DNA of 64,000 bases, from positions 44,693 through 108,692 of the forward strand of contig JBCBNX010000013.1 of the NCBI GenBank assembly GCA_039821555.1, written 5' to 3'. Position numbers and translations under genes: made by a program. Shown one piece after another: positions 32,874 to 41,680 of the stretch. The stretch comes from Bacteroidota bacterium (lineage in GTDB: Bacteria > Bacteroidota > Rhodothermia > Rhodothermales > Rubricoccaceae). The notes beneath the pieces were generated by a model, which was not told the origin of the DNA, made no database searches, and was given only the letters and a program-made list of their open reading frames with translations. How positions within the stretch are numbered: the first letter of the stretch is position 1; every line of letters starts with the position of its first letter.

Positions 32874-34781
32874 ATGTCTGACGTCCCTGCGGCTGCCGCT
32901 GGTGCTGCCGCTTCCAGTTCCAAGCCGGTCCGACCGCTCTCCGAAGTCACGATCCTGTTCGCGGGCGACTCCGGCGACGGGATGCAGCTCACGGGCAGCC
33001 AGTTCACGCTGGCGACGGCGCTCGCGCGCAACGACCTCGCGACGCTGCCCGACTTCCCTGCCGAGATCCGCGCCCCCGCGGGCACGACCTACGGCGTCTC
33101 GGGCTTCCAACTCCACTTCGGCTCCGGCGAGATTCACACGCCCGGCGACGAGGTCGACCTCCTCGTGGCGATGAACCCGGCGGCGCTGGCCGTCAACCTC
33201 CACCGTGTTCGCAAGGCGGCACCGGGGCGGTCTGCCGGGGCCGTGCTCGTCAACACCGATGCCTTCGAGAAGCGCAACTTCGAACTGGCGCACATCGACT
33301 CGAATCCGCTCGAAGACGGCACGCTCGACGGCTACGAGGTCTTCAAGATCGAACTCAACCGGCTCACCCGCGAGACGCTCGCCGAGCATGCGGAGGAGCA
33401 CGGACTGGGTACGCAGGACGTCGACCGCTGCAAGAACATGTTCGCCCTCGGGCTGGCGCTGTGGCTCTACACGCGACCCCTTGAGCCGGCGCAGGACTGG
33501 CTGACCGAGAAGTTCGCCCGCAAGCCCGCGATCCGCGACGCGAACCTGAAGGCGCTCAAGGCGGGCTACTTCTTCGGCGAGACGACCGAGGTGTTCGCGG
33601 CGCGCTACGAGGTGGCGCCCGCCACGCTCGCGCCGGGCACCTACCGCGCCATCAAGGGCAACGATGCCCTCGCGCTCGGCCTCGTCGCGGCGAAGGTCAA
33701 AAGCGGCCTCGACCTCGTCTATGGCACCTACCCGATCACGCCCGCCTCGGACCTGCTCCACGCGCTGAGCAAGTACAAGGACTTCGGCATCCGAACGGTC
33801 CAGGCCGAGGACGAGATCGCCGCCATTGGCGTAGCGCTCGGGACTGCGTTTGGCGGGCACCTCGGCGTGACGGGTACCTCCGGGCCGGGCCTCGCACTCA
33901 AGACGGAGTTCCTCGGCCTCGCGCTCATGACCGAACTGCCGCTCGTCTTGATCGACGTGCAGCGCGCCGGGCCGTCCACGGGCATGCCGACGAAGACGGA
34001 GCAGTCCGACCTCCTGATGGCCGTCTACGGCCGCAACGGCGACGGCCCGCTCCCGGTCATCGCCGCGAGTTCGCCGGGCGACTGCTACGAGGTCGCCTAT
34101 GAGGCGTGCCGCATCGCGGTGAAGTACATGACGCCGGTGATCGTCCTCTCCGACGGCTACCTCGGCAACGGCTCCGAGCCCTGGCGCATCCCCGACCCGG
34201 ATGGCCTGACGCCGTTCGAGGTCGCCTTCACGACGGAGACCAATAACCCCAAGGGGGACTTCCTGCCCTACGTTCGCGACGCAGCGACGCTCGCCCGTCC
34301 GTGGGTGCGCCCCGGCACGCCCGGCCTGGAGCACCGCCTCGGCGGGCTCGAAAAGGACAGCCGCACGGGCGGCGTATCGTACGACCCCGCCAACCACCAG
34401 CACATGACCAAGACGCGCGCTGAGAAGGTGCAGCGCGTCCGCGCCGAGATCCCGCCGTGTGTCGTCGACGGCGATGAGGACGGGACGCTCGTCATCGGCT
34501 GGGGCTCCACGCGTGGGGCCATCGAGGTGGGCGTCGAGCGCGCCCGCGCCGCTGGGCATCGCGCCGGGCACCTCCACCTGCGCTGGGTCTGGCCGCTTCC
34601 TGACGACCTCGGCGATGTGCTGGCCCGCTACGACCGCGTCCTCGTCCCCGAACTCAACAACGGCCAACTGGTCCGCCTCCTCCGCGAGCAATACCTCGTC
34701 GACGCGCAGCCTGTCACGAAGGTGCAAGGCTTGCCCTTCAAGGCCGCCGAGATCGAAGACGCGATTGTTGACCGTCCCTAG
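32874..34781 (+). CDS. korA: 2-oxoacid:ferredoxin oxidoreductase, alpha subunit (fused gamma-alpha)
   Basis: A 635-aa subunit of a CoA-acylating 2-oxoacid:ferredoxin oxidoreductase, probably the 2-oxoglutarate enzyme of the TCA cycle. The N-terminal gamma domain (about 25-210) has VTILFAGDSGDGMQLTGSQF and FPAEIRAPAGTTYGVSGFQL. The alpha domain follows with IKGNDALALGLVAAKVKSGL, YGTYPITPASDLLHALSK, VQAEDEIAAIGVALGTAFGG, TSGPGLALKTEFLGLA and QRAGPSTGMPTKTEQSDL. The start MSDVPAAAAGAAASSSKPVR was chosen just before homology begins. korB follows 164 nt downstream, with a dispersed repeat in between. Confidence 0.95.
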   Translation: MSDVPAAAAGAAASSSKPVRPLSEVTILFAGDSGDGMQLTGSQFTLATALARNDLATLPDFPAEIRAPAGTTYGVSGFQLHFGSGEIHTPGDEVDLLVAMNPAALAVNLHRVRKAAPGRSAGAVLVNTDAFEKRNFELAHIDSNPLEDGTLDGYEVFKIELNRLTRETLAEHAEEHGLGTQDVDRCKNMFALGLALWLYTRPLEPAQDWLTEKFARKPAIRDANLKALKAGYFFGETTEVFAARYEVAPATLAPGTYRAIKGNDALALGLVAAKVKSGLDLVYGTYPITPASDLLHALSKYKDFGIRTVQAEDEIAAIGVALGTAFGGHLGVTGTSGPGLALKTEFLGLALMTELPLVLIDVQRAGPSTGMPTKTEQSDLLMAVYGRNGDGPLPVIAASSPGDCYEVAYEACRIAVKYMTPVIVLSDGYLGNGSEPWRIPDPDGLTPFEVAFTTETNNPKGDFLPYVRDAATLARPWVRPGTPGLEHRLGGLEKDSRTGGVSYDPANHQHMTKTRAEKVQRVRAEIPPCVVDGDEDGTLVIGWGSTRGAIEVGVERARAAGHRAGHLHLRWVWPLPDDLGDVLARYDRVLVPELNNGQLVRLLREQYLVDAQPVTKVQGLPFKAAEIEDAIVDRP

Positions 34782-34817
34782 TCATATCGCGTGTCATCCT
34801 TTCATCAAGCCCTGTCG

Positions 34818-34907
34818 ACTCCCCCGCTTGACGCACCTGGACGGTGGTCAAGCTGTCCCCCTCACCCGTGAGGGGACAGTTCGAGCGAAGCGAGAACGGG
34901 GGGAGCC
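34818..34907 (+). repeat. Dispersed TIR-bounded intergenic element, copy A
   Basis: A 90-bp element between korA and korB, ending 38 nt before the korB ATG. Order: TIR-like ctcccccgc, a stem around 34827-34853 (cttgac with gtcaag), a second hairpin ctgtccccctca/tgaggggacag with a 4-nt loop, a short variable part, then acggggggagcc. Confidence 0.8.
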
Positions 34908-34945
34908 GAGCAACGCACAGCCGTTGTACAGCAAAGACCCCTGCC

Positions 34946-36259
34946 ATGAGCGAAGAGAACACGCCGCAGAACGAAGGCAAGCGCCCGCCGGTGCCTGGGG
35001 GTGCGAAGCCCGCGCGGCCGACCCAACCCGTTGGCAAGCGCCCGCCGACCACGAAGCCCGCGCTCCCGCCGTCGATTGCGGGGAAGAAGCCTACTGGGCC
35101 GCCCAAGGCTGGCGGCAAGAAGCCGACGCGGCCGCCTGGCGCGAAGCCGGCGCGTCCGGGCGTGAAGCCGCCCGGCAAGCCGCCTGGGGCGCGTCCCACG
35201 AAGCCGCCCGCGCTGCGTACGGTCACGCCGCCGGGGGGCGATGGGGACGTGGCGTCGCTGCCGGTCCTCACGCGCAAGGACTTCGCCTCCGACGCCGACG
35301 TGCGCTGGTGCCCCGGCTGCGGCGACTACGCCGTGCTCGCTGCCGTTCAACGCGTCCTGCCTGAACTGACAGAGCGCAAGGAGGACGTCGTCTTTATCTC
35401 GGGCATCGGCTGCTCGTCGCGCTTCCCGTACTACATGGATACCTACGGGATGCACTCGATCCACGGGCGCGCGCCCACGGTGGCGACAGGGCTCAAGGCG
35501 GCCCGGCCCGACCTCGACGTGTGGCTCATCACCGGCGACGGCGACGCGCTCTCGATCGGCGGCAACCACTTCGCGCACCTCATGCGGCGCAACCTAGAAT
35601 GCCAGATCATCCTCTTCAACAACCAGATCTACGGGCTTACGAAAGGCCAGTACAGTCCTACGAGTGAAGTCGGCAAGGTCACCAAGTCGACGCCGTACGG
35701 CTCGCTCGACCACCCGTTCAACCCTGCGGCGTTTGCACTCGGGGCCGACGCCACCTTCGTCGCGCGCACGCTTGACCGCGACGCGAAGCACATGACCGAG
35801 ATGCTCCGCCGCGCGCACCGCCACACCGGGACGGGCTTCGTGGAGGTCTACCAGAACTGCAACATCTTCAACGATGGGGCCTTCTTCGACTTCACCGAGC
35901 GCCAGTCGAAGCCGCGTCGGACCGTTTTCGTGCAGCACGGCCAGCCCCTCACCTTCGATAAGGGCCAGCATGGGCTGCGCCTCGACGGGCTGAAGCTCGA
36001 AGCTGTTGACCTCACGGGCGATCGGAGTGCCGACGACTGCCTCGTGTACGACGAGACGGACCGGACGATGGCGCACGCCGTCATCACGCAGCTCTTCTGG
36101 GATGCCGAGATGCCGCGGCCGTTCGGCGTGTTCTACGTCGAGGGCCGCCCGACGTACGACACCGAGTTGCAACGGCAGGTCGAGGCCGTCACGAAGAAAA
36201 AGGGCGCGGGCGACCTGCGCACGCTCCTCCACGACGCCGAGACCTGGACGATTTCGTGA
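34946..36259 (+). CDS. korB: 2-oxoacid:ferredoxin oxidoreductase, beta subunit, with basic N-terminal tail
   Basis: A 437-aa thiamine-diphosphate-binding subunit. The catalytic part starts at about residue 100: VRWCPGCGDYAVLAAVQ, ISGIGCSSRFPYYMDTYGMH, HGRAPTVATGLKAARPDLDV, the ThDP motif GDGDALSIGGNHFAH, and FNNQIYGLTKGQYSPTSE. Residues 1-95 are an unusual Lys/Arg/Pro/Gly-rich low-complexity tail (KPARPGVKPPGKPPGARPTK and similar). KorB proteins normally start close to the WCPGCGDY motif, so this tail is an addition of the lineage. It may bind the acidic N-terminus of KorA, nucleic acid or membranes; that is speculation. Confidence 0.94.
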   Translation: MSEENTPQNEGKRPPVPGGAKPARPTQPVGKRPPTTKPALPPSIAGKKPTGPPKAGGKKPTRPPGAKPARPGVKPPGKPPGARPTKPPALRTVTPPGGDGDVASLPVLTRKDFASDADVRWCPGCGDYAVLAAVQRVLPELTERKEDVVFISGIGCSSRFPYYMDTYGMHSIHGRAPTVATGLKAARPDLDVWLITGDGDALSIGGNHFAHLMRRNLECQIILFNNQIYGLTKGQYSPTSEVGKVTKSTPYGSLDHPFNPAAFALGADATFVARTLDRDAKHMTEMLRRAHRHTGTGFVEVYQNCNIFNDGAFFDFTERQSKPRRTVFVQHGQPLTFDKGQHGLRLDGLKLEAVDLTGDRSADDCLVYDETDRTMAHAVITQLFWDAEMPRPFGVFYVEGRPTYDTELQRQVEAVTKKKGAGDLRTLLHDAETWTIS

Positions 36260-36287
36260 CGATCTCGTGACGCTGCGGCGGATGCTG

Positions 36288-37991
36288 CTAGCGCACCACG
36301 GTGAAGCGTTGCACCTCTGAGAGCGCGAGTGCCCGCTGCATCCGCACCACGTAGACGCCTGGCGCGAGCACCCTGGTGTCCAGCACCACCTCGTACTCAC
36401 CCGGCTCCGGGGTACCCTCCACCACGACGGCGACCTCGCGTCCAAGCACGTCGGTCAAGGCGACACGGATCGGCCCGCTGAGCGTGGCGGGTACGCGGTA
36501 CGGTAGCGTGATCGAGTCAGTAGTCGGGTTCGGGAAGGGGGTGCCTAGGCCGAGCGCACCGGGAAGGTCCTCGGCGAGAAAGTCAGCGGGAATCGGAACG
36601 GGCTCCGGGTCGAGGAGGCCGAGGTCGAAGGCGGTGCGGACGTAGCGGGTGGCGTCCTTGAGGGCATGCACGGCACTGAGATAGTCGTCGCCGTCTGCGT
36701 GGACGATAGCGATCGAAATCGTCTGGCTCTCGCCCGGCTCTAGGCGGAATGGACCCGCTGAGTAGACGCCGTGTCGCCGCCCGTCGTTGCTGGGCTCTTC
36801 ACAACCAGGCTGGAAACACGGCTCGCTCCAGAAGGAGCCAGGCTCGCCTGAAAAGATGTAGCGCGTGATGGAGCCTTCGCTCGACTGGCCGAGCCCACCG
36901 TCGGGGCCGTTGTAGCCATATCCACCCTCCGTGAGCGGAACTCCGTCTCTCCAGCTTCCCGAGAGGTAGTGGTATATGTCCTGAGCCGAACTGATTTCAT
37001 CGTGTGTGGGATCTCCTCCGCCTCCGTACAACAGGAGTGTCGCGTGCAAGTCACCGCGCTCGCTAGGCTCGTCTATCGCTCCGTCTCGGTCATTGTCTCG
37101 CCCGTCGGGAAGGATGATTGGCCCCTCAAGCACAGTCGCCCCGATGGCCCAAGATCCTCCGACGTAGATATCAGGCCTAAAGTCGTAGGTGTACCACAGG
37201 CTCAAGGTTGTGTCGGTGCCCACAAAGTCGTTTTGGTAGTTATACCCTCCTGTCATCTCGGAGAAGAAGCCGACAAACGCACGGTCAATCGTACTCGTAG
37301 AGCGGTTCGTGAGCGTGTAGCGGTAGAACGTCGCCTCGTGAATGTCTTGGACAGTGGAAGCTTTGGCGAAGGCCTCCACGCGCACGTCCAGGCCGAGTGG
37401 AGCCGAGCGGGTCACCCGATGGACGTTTCCAGCATCGTTCATCACCCACCATACGGTTTGGTCGCCGCGTAGCGCAGGCTGGTCGCCCGCGTCGAGGTCA
37501 TAGTTGCCAGGAATTCCGTCGCCATCAATCACAGGGGCACCGAGATGAGCCGGCCACGTGCGCAGATCTTCGGTGGCCTCTCCAGACTCGTAGAAGCGGG
37601 CGAGGTCGCTCCGCCGTACAGACCAGAGTTGGTCGAACGCGGCGCAGTCAGAGGGCACGCCCGACTCTGGGATCGGCCCCGGCCAATACTCATAGCCTCG
37701 CCAGGGAGCACCGGCTCCTAGGGTGTCGCCTTCTACGAGCCCCGCAATCCAGAGCGCGTGGACGTACACGTTGGCATCGGTGCCTGCGTTCTTCGGAACG
37801 GCATAGGTAAAGTCACTGAAACCAAGGTTCGCATTCCAGAACAGGTTGCCGGTGTTGTGAAGCTTGGCCTTCGCTCCGGCGACATCAAGCACGCGCTCGG
37901 CGAGGCCCGGCTCACAGGTGCCGACCTCTTGGGCTTGTGTGGGCAGAGACAGAAGCAGGGCGAGAATACAGGCTGTAGCGAGACGCAGCAT
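36288..37991 (-). CDS. Secreted T9SS-sorted protein of unknown function
   Basis: A 567-aa exported protein. The signal peptide is MLRLATACILALLLSLPTQA. The body has FWNANLGFSDFTYAVPKNAG, repeated acidic DGDGIPGNYDLDAGDQP and DGRDNDRDGAIDEPSE segments likely to bind calcium, and FRLEPGESQTISIAIVHADG. The last 85 residues are a type IX sorting domain: LGTPFPNPTTDSITLPYRVP, DVLGREVAVVVEGTPEPGEY, APGVYVVRMQR, ending RFTVVR. Proteins of this layout are common in Rhodothermota and Bacteroidota but have no assigned role. It converges on korB with a 28-nt gap. Confidence 0.85.
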   Translation of the reverse strand: MLRLATACILALLLSLPTQAQEVGTCEPGLAERVLDVAGAKAKLHNTGNLFWNANLGFSDFTYAVPKNAGTDANVYVHALWIAGLVEGDTLGAGAPWRGYEYWPGPIPESGVPSDCAAFDQLWSVRRSDLARFYESGEATEDLRTWPAHLGAPVIDGDGIPGNYDLDAGDQPALRGDQTVWWVMNDAGNVHRVTRSAPLGLDVRVEAFAKASTVQDIHEATFYRYTLTNRSTSTIDRAFVGFFSEMTGGYNYQNDFVGTDTTLSLWYTYDFRPDIYVGGSWAIGATVLEGPIILPDGRDNDRDGAIDEPSERGDLHATLLLYGGGGDPTHDEISSAQDIYHYLSGSWRDGVPLTEGGYGYNGPDGGLGQSSEGSITRYIFSGEPGSFWSEPCFQPGCEEPSNDGRRHGVYSAGPFRLEPGESQTISIAIVHADGDDYLSAVHALKDATRYVRTAFDLGLLDPEPVPIPADFLAEDLPGALGLGTPFPNPTTDSITLPYRVPATLSGPIRVALTDVLGREVAVVVEGTPEPGEYEVVLDTRVLAPGVYVVRMQRALALSEVQRFTVVR

Positions 37992-38119
37992 GGAGTGAGG
38001 TGCAAGAGGTAGAAGGTCAGTCCAACGTACGAGGCGCACAGCCTAGTGCCGAAAGGTAGTTCGGCGTCGCCCCCGAGTCTCGCCGCGTATACTGCAGGCC
38101 GCACCTCTTGCCCATCGCC

Positions 38120-39523
38120 ATGGCCCGCCTGCTTCTCCTCGTCAGTCTCGTCCTGCTTCTCGGCTGCGCGGAGCCAGCGCCGGCGCAGCAGCCGTCGCGG
38201 ATCGCGCCGTCACGGATCGCGCGGGGGCCGAGCGACACGGTGCGCGTGGCCCCGGGCTCGCTCGATGCGTTGACGTCGCTCGACGCGCTGATGATCGCCG
38301 ACACGGTGCTGTTTGCCGACGGTGGCGACGTGCGCCTCGGCGAGCCGCTCAAGAGCCGACTGCTTGCCCAAGACGCCGAGAATGGGGACACGCTCTGGCA
38401 GCGTGCGCTCGAACTACACTACGACGCGCTTGTCCTCGACGGCCACATCGACACGCCGACGCTGGTGCTCGACGACGGCTACGACTTCACGCGCCGTTAT
38501 CAGCGCCGCCGCGGCAGTCGCCACGTCGACCTCCCCCGCATGATCGAGGGCGGCCTCGACGGAGCCTTCTTCGCCGCGTATGTCTCGTCGCGCTACGGCG
38601 AGGGCGAGGCGGCCACGGAGCGCGCCCGCGCGATGCACCGGACGTTCGTGGAGCAGGTCGCGCAGGACGAGCGCGTCGAGCTCGCCCGCACCGCCGCCGA
38701 CGTGCGCCGCATCACCGCCGCGGGCCGCCGCGCCGTGCTCTGGGGCCTCGAAGGCGGCCACGCGCTCCAGGGCGACGTGGAGGTCCTGCGCGAGTTCGCC
38801 GACCTCGGCATCCGCTACGTCACGCTCACGCACGTCAACACCAACGCCTGGGCCGACGCCTCGCAGAGCCGCCCGCGCTGGGGCGGCCTCAACGACCTCG
38901 GGCGCGACCTCGTCCGCGAGATGAACCGCCTCGGCGTCCTCGTGGACGTCTCGCACACCTCCGACGAGACGTTCTACGACGCGCTCGCCGTGAGCCAGGC
39001 ACCGGTCATCGCGAGCCACTCGTCGGCGCGCGCGAAGGTGGATGCTGTGCGCAACCTGGACGACGCCATGCTGCGTGCGCTGGCCGAGAACGGCGGCGTG
39101 GTAATGATCAACTTCTTCGACTACGTCGTCAACGAGAACCTGACGCGGGACGTGATGGACGCGGCGCTGCAGCGGGTCCGCACCGAGCACGGCGGCAACC
39201 TGCGGATGTACTGGACGGCCGTCGCCGCCGAGAAGCGTGCGCGCGGCCTGCCTGGAGGGACGTGGGAGGACATCGTGGATCACATCGACCACGCGGTGCA
39301 GGTGGCGGGCGTGGACCACGTGGGCCTCGGCTCCGACTTCGACGGCGTCTTTGCGCTGCCCGAGGGCATGGAGGACGTGACGCGTCTGCCTCGCATTACC
39401 TACGGCCTGCTCAAGCGCGGCTACGCGGAGGACGACATCCGGAAGATCCTCGGCCTCAACACGCTGCGGGTGCTGGAAGAGGCGGAGCGGGTAGCGTCGT
39501 CGATGCAGGGTGCAGGGGAATAG
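38120..39523 (+). CDS. Membrane dipeptidase (renal dipeptidase family, M19), lipoprotein
   Basis: A 467-aa predicted lipoprotein with lipobox VLLLGCAEP. The M19 zinc peptidase has its metal ligands in place: LDGHIDTPTL (His-x-Asp), WGLEGGHAL (Glu), LVDVSHTSDETF (His), IASHSSARAKVDAVRNL (His) and GLGSDFDGV (Asp). C-terminal ITYGLLKRGYAEDDIRKILG and NTLRVLEEAE match the family end. It likely cleaves dipeptides, including D-amino-acid ones, in the periplasm. The ATG at 38120 was chosen over a TTG four codons upstream. Confidence 0.95.
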   Translation: MARLLLLVSLVLLLGCAEPAPAQQPSRIAPSRIARGPSDTVRVAPGSLDALTSLDALMIADTVLFADGGDVRLGEPLKSRLLAQDAENGDTLWQRALELHYDALVLDGHIDTPTLVLDDGYDFTRRYQRRRGSRHVDLPRMIEGGLDGAFFAAYVSSRYGEGEAATERARAMHRTFVEQVAQDERVELARTAADVRRITAAGRRAVLWGLEGGHALQGDVEVLREFADLGIRYVTLTHVNTNAWADASQSRPRWGGLNDLGRDLVREMNRLGVLVDVSHTSDETFYDALAVSQAPVIASHSSARAKVDAVRNLDDAMLRALAENGGVVMINFFDYVVNENLTRDVMDAALQRVRTEHGGNLRMYWTAVAAEKRARGLPGGTWEDIVDHIDHAVQVAGVDHVGLGSDFDGVFALPEGMEDVTRLPRITYGLLKRGYAEDDIRKILGLNTLRVLEEAERVASSMQGAGE

Positions 39524-39699
39524 GGGCGGTTAGCGAATAGGGACTGGCGACTGGTGAATACGCGCGAGCGATCTCGCATGACGCAGCTCGATAGGCCGAT
39601 TCGCTTCTGCGACCCGCGACAGCCTCACACGCGCTTCGTCCCACCGGGCCTGGCGGCGCAGTAGCTTGGACGTGCTCCTCTTCTCATGCCCGTCCCTCC

Positions 39700-40176
39700 A
39701 TGAAACCGCCCTCCGCGCTGCATCGGTTGCTCTCGCCGGAGACGGTTGTGCTCGGGCTCGACGTGCCCGACAAGGCCGCCGCTATCGACGCGCTTGTGGA
39801 CCGGCTGGGCGGCAAGGAGAGCGTGGACGACCTCGCCCGGCTCCGCGCCGACGTGTTCGCCCGCGAAGCCACGCTCTCGACGGGCGTCGGCGAAGGCCTC
39901 GCGCTCCCGCATGCGCGCACCGGCGCCGTGTCAAAAAGCTGCGCGGCCTTCGCCGTGCTTGCCGCGCCCCTCGACTGGGACGCCATCGACGAGCAGCCCG
40001 TCGAGATGGTGCTGCTGCTTGCAGGGGCCGCTTCCGAGCAAAGTCAGCACATTACGCTGCTGAGCCGCATCATGCGCCTGATGAACCGCCCGGGCTTCGC
40101 TACCTCCCTCCGCACCGCCGACACGCCCGACGCCGTCCTCGACCGCATCCGCCGCGCCGAACAAGGACGGGTCTGA
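39700..40176 (+). CDS. PTS IIA-type protein (PtsN/fructose family)
   Basis: A 158-aa single-domain protein of the PTS EIIA-2 family. LLSPETVVLGLDVPDKAAAI, the Glu-rich linker, and GVGEGLALPHARTGAVSKS contain the phospho-accepting His. The C-terminus LLSRIMRLMNRPGFATSLR is typical. No PTS permease is nearby, which favours a regulatory PtsN-like role over sugar transport. It is followed by hisS on the same strand. Confidence 0.9.
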   Translation: MKPPSALHRLLSPETVVLGLDVPDKAAAIDALVDRLGGKESVDDLARLRADVFAREATLSTGVGEGLALPHARTGAVSKSCAAFAVLAAPLDWDAIDEQPVEMVLLLAGAASEQSQHITLLSRIMRLMNRPGFATSLRTADTPDAVLDRIRRAEQGRV

Positions 40177-40289
40177 GAGGGCAGAGGGATGGGGGATGAA
40201 AGACGAACACGGTGACCATCGAGACATGATAGGAGAGGACGCAACGCGCGCTCCCGTTTAGCATCTTCCTTTCTCCCTTCTGCCTTCCC

Positions 40290-41588
40290 ATGAGCTTCCA
40301 GACGATCAAAGGTACCTTCGACATCCTCCCGGACGGCGCGACGACGGCCGGGGCGCACGCCTATGGCTCGGCCGCGTGGCGGCACGTGGAGGGCGTCGTG
40401 CGCGATGTGATGGCGCGCTTCCACGTCCGCGAGATCCGTACGCCCGTCTTCGAGCCGACGGCGCTCGTGGCGCGCGGCGTCGGCGGCTCGACTGACATCG
40501 TGCAGAAGGAGATGTTCGCCTTCACGCGCGGCGACACGGACTACGTGCTTCGCCCCGAGGTCACCGCGCCCGTGATGCGGTCGTACCTCCAGCACCACCT
40601 CCAGCAGAAGGGCGGCACGCAGCGGCTGTTCTACATCGGCCCGTGCTTCCGCGCCGAGGAGCCGCAGAAGGGCCGCTACCGCCAGTTCCACCAGTTTGGC
40701 GTCGAGTTCATCGGCACCCCGTCGCCGCTGGCCGACGCCGAGTGCATTGCGCTGATGCTCGCCGTCTACGACGCGCTCGGCATCACGGGCCACACGCTGC
40801 GCCTCAACACGCTCGGCGACCCGGCCGCGCGGCGCGCCTACGTGGACGCGCTGCGGCAGTACCTCGAACCGCACACCGCCGACCTCACGGAGACGAGCCA
40901 GCAGCGGCTCCAGACGAACCCGCTCCGCATCCTCGACACGAAGGACGAGCGCGAGCAGGCCATCCTCGCCGCCGCCCCGCGCCTGCCCGAGATGGTGTCC
41001 GACCCCAGCAAGGCGCACTACGCCGAGGTGAAGGCGCGCCTCGGCGACCTCGGCATCGCGTACGTGGAGGACCCGGCGCTCGTGCGCGGGCTCGACTACT
41101 ACACCGAGACGGCGTTCGAACTCGTCTCCGGAGACCTCGGGGCGCAGAGTGCGCTCGGTGGGGGCGGGCGCTACGACGGCCTCGCCGAAGCCGTCGGCAG
41201 CAGCCAGACCGTCCCGGCCGTCGGCTTCGCGTCGGGCTTCGAGCGCCTCTTCCTCGCCCTCGACGCGCAGGGCATCGCCCTCCCCGACCCCGCGCCGCTG
41301 ACGGCGTTCCTCGTAGCCCTCGGCGACGAGGCGCAGGCCTGGGCCTTCCAGACCGCCTATGCGCTTCGCGACCGGGGCGTCCGCACGGCGCTCGACCTCA
41401 AAGGCCGCTCGATGAAGGCGCAGATGAAGGAGGCCAACCGCCAGGCCGCCCGCTACGCCGTAATCGTCGGGAAGGACGAACTCGACCAGGGCGTCGTCCA
41501 ACTGCGCGACCTCGCCGCCAGCGACCAGCGCGAAGTCGCCGCCGCCGACCTCGCCGACGTGCTAGCCGCCGCGCAAGACGAAGGATGA
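40290..41588 (+). CDS. hisS: Histidyl-tRNA synthetase
   Basis: A 432-aa class II synthetase. Visible motifs are the N-terminal KGTFDILPDG, motif 1 region REIRTPVFEPTALVARGVG, LRPEVTAPVMRSYLQHHLQQ, motif 2 FRAEEPQKGRYRQFHQFGVE, the histidine-specific GLDYYTETAFELVS, and motif 3 region VPAVGFASGFERLFLAL. The C-terminal anticodon domain includes DLKGRSMKAQMKEANRQAAR. Normal length, start at the first ATG after a short leader. Confidence 0.97.
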   Translation: MSFQTIKGTFDILPDGATTAGAHAYGSAAWRHVEGVVRDVMARFHVREIRTPVFEPTALVARGVGGSTDIVQKEMFAFTRGDTDYVLRPEVTAPVMRSYLQHHLQQKGGTQRLFYIGPCFRAEEPQKGRYRQFHQFGVEFIGTPSPLADAECIALMLAVYDALGITGHTLRLNTLGDPAARRAYVDALRQYLEPHTADLTETSQQRLQTNPLRILDTKDEREQAILAAAPRLPEMVSDPSKAHYAEVKARLGDLGIAYVEDPALVRGLDYYTETAFELVSGDLGAQSALGGGGRYDGLAEAVGSSQTVPAVGFASGFERLFLALDAQGIALPDPAPLTAFLVALGDEAQAWAFQTAYALRDRGVRTALDLKGRSMKAQMKEANRQAARYAVIVGKDELDQGVVQLRDLAASDQREVAAADLADVLAAAQDEG

Positions 41589-41680
41589 ACGCAGAAGGAT
41601 GAAAAGCGCCTGGCCGTGCGTTAAGATGATCTGAGCTGTCGGTGGACAGCCGATAGCCTACAGCTGACAGCCTCTTCCCC

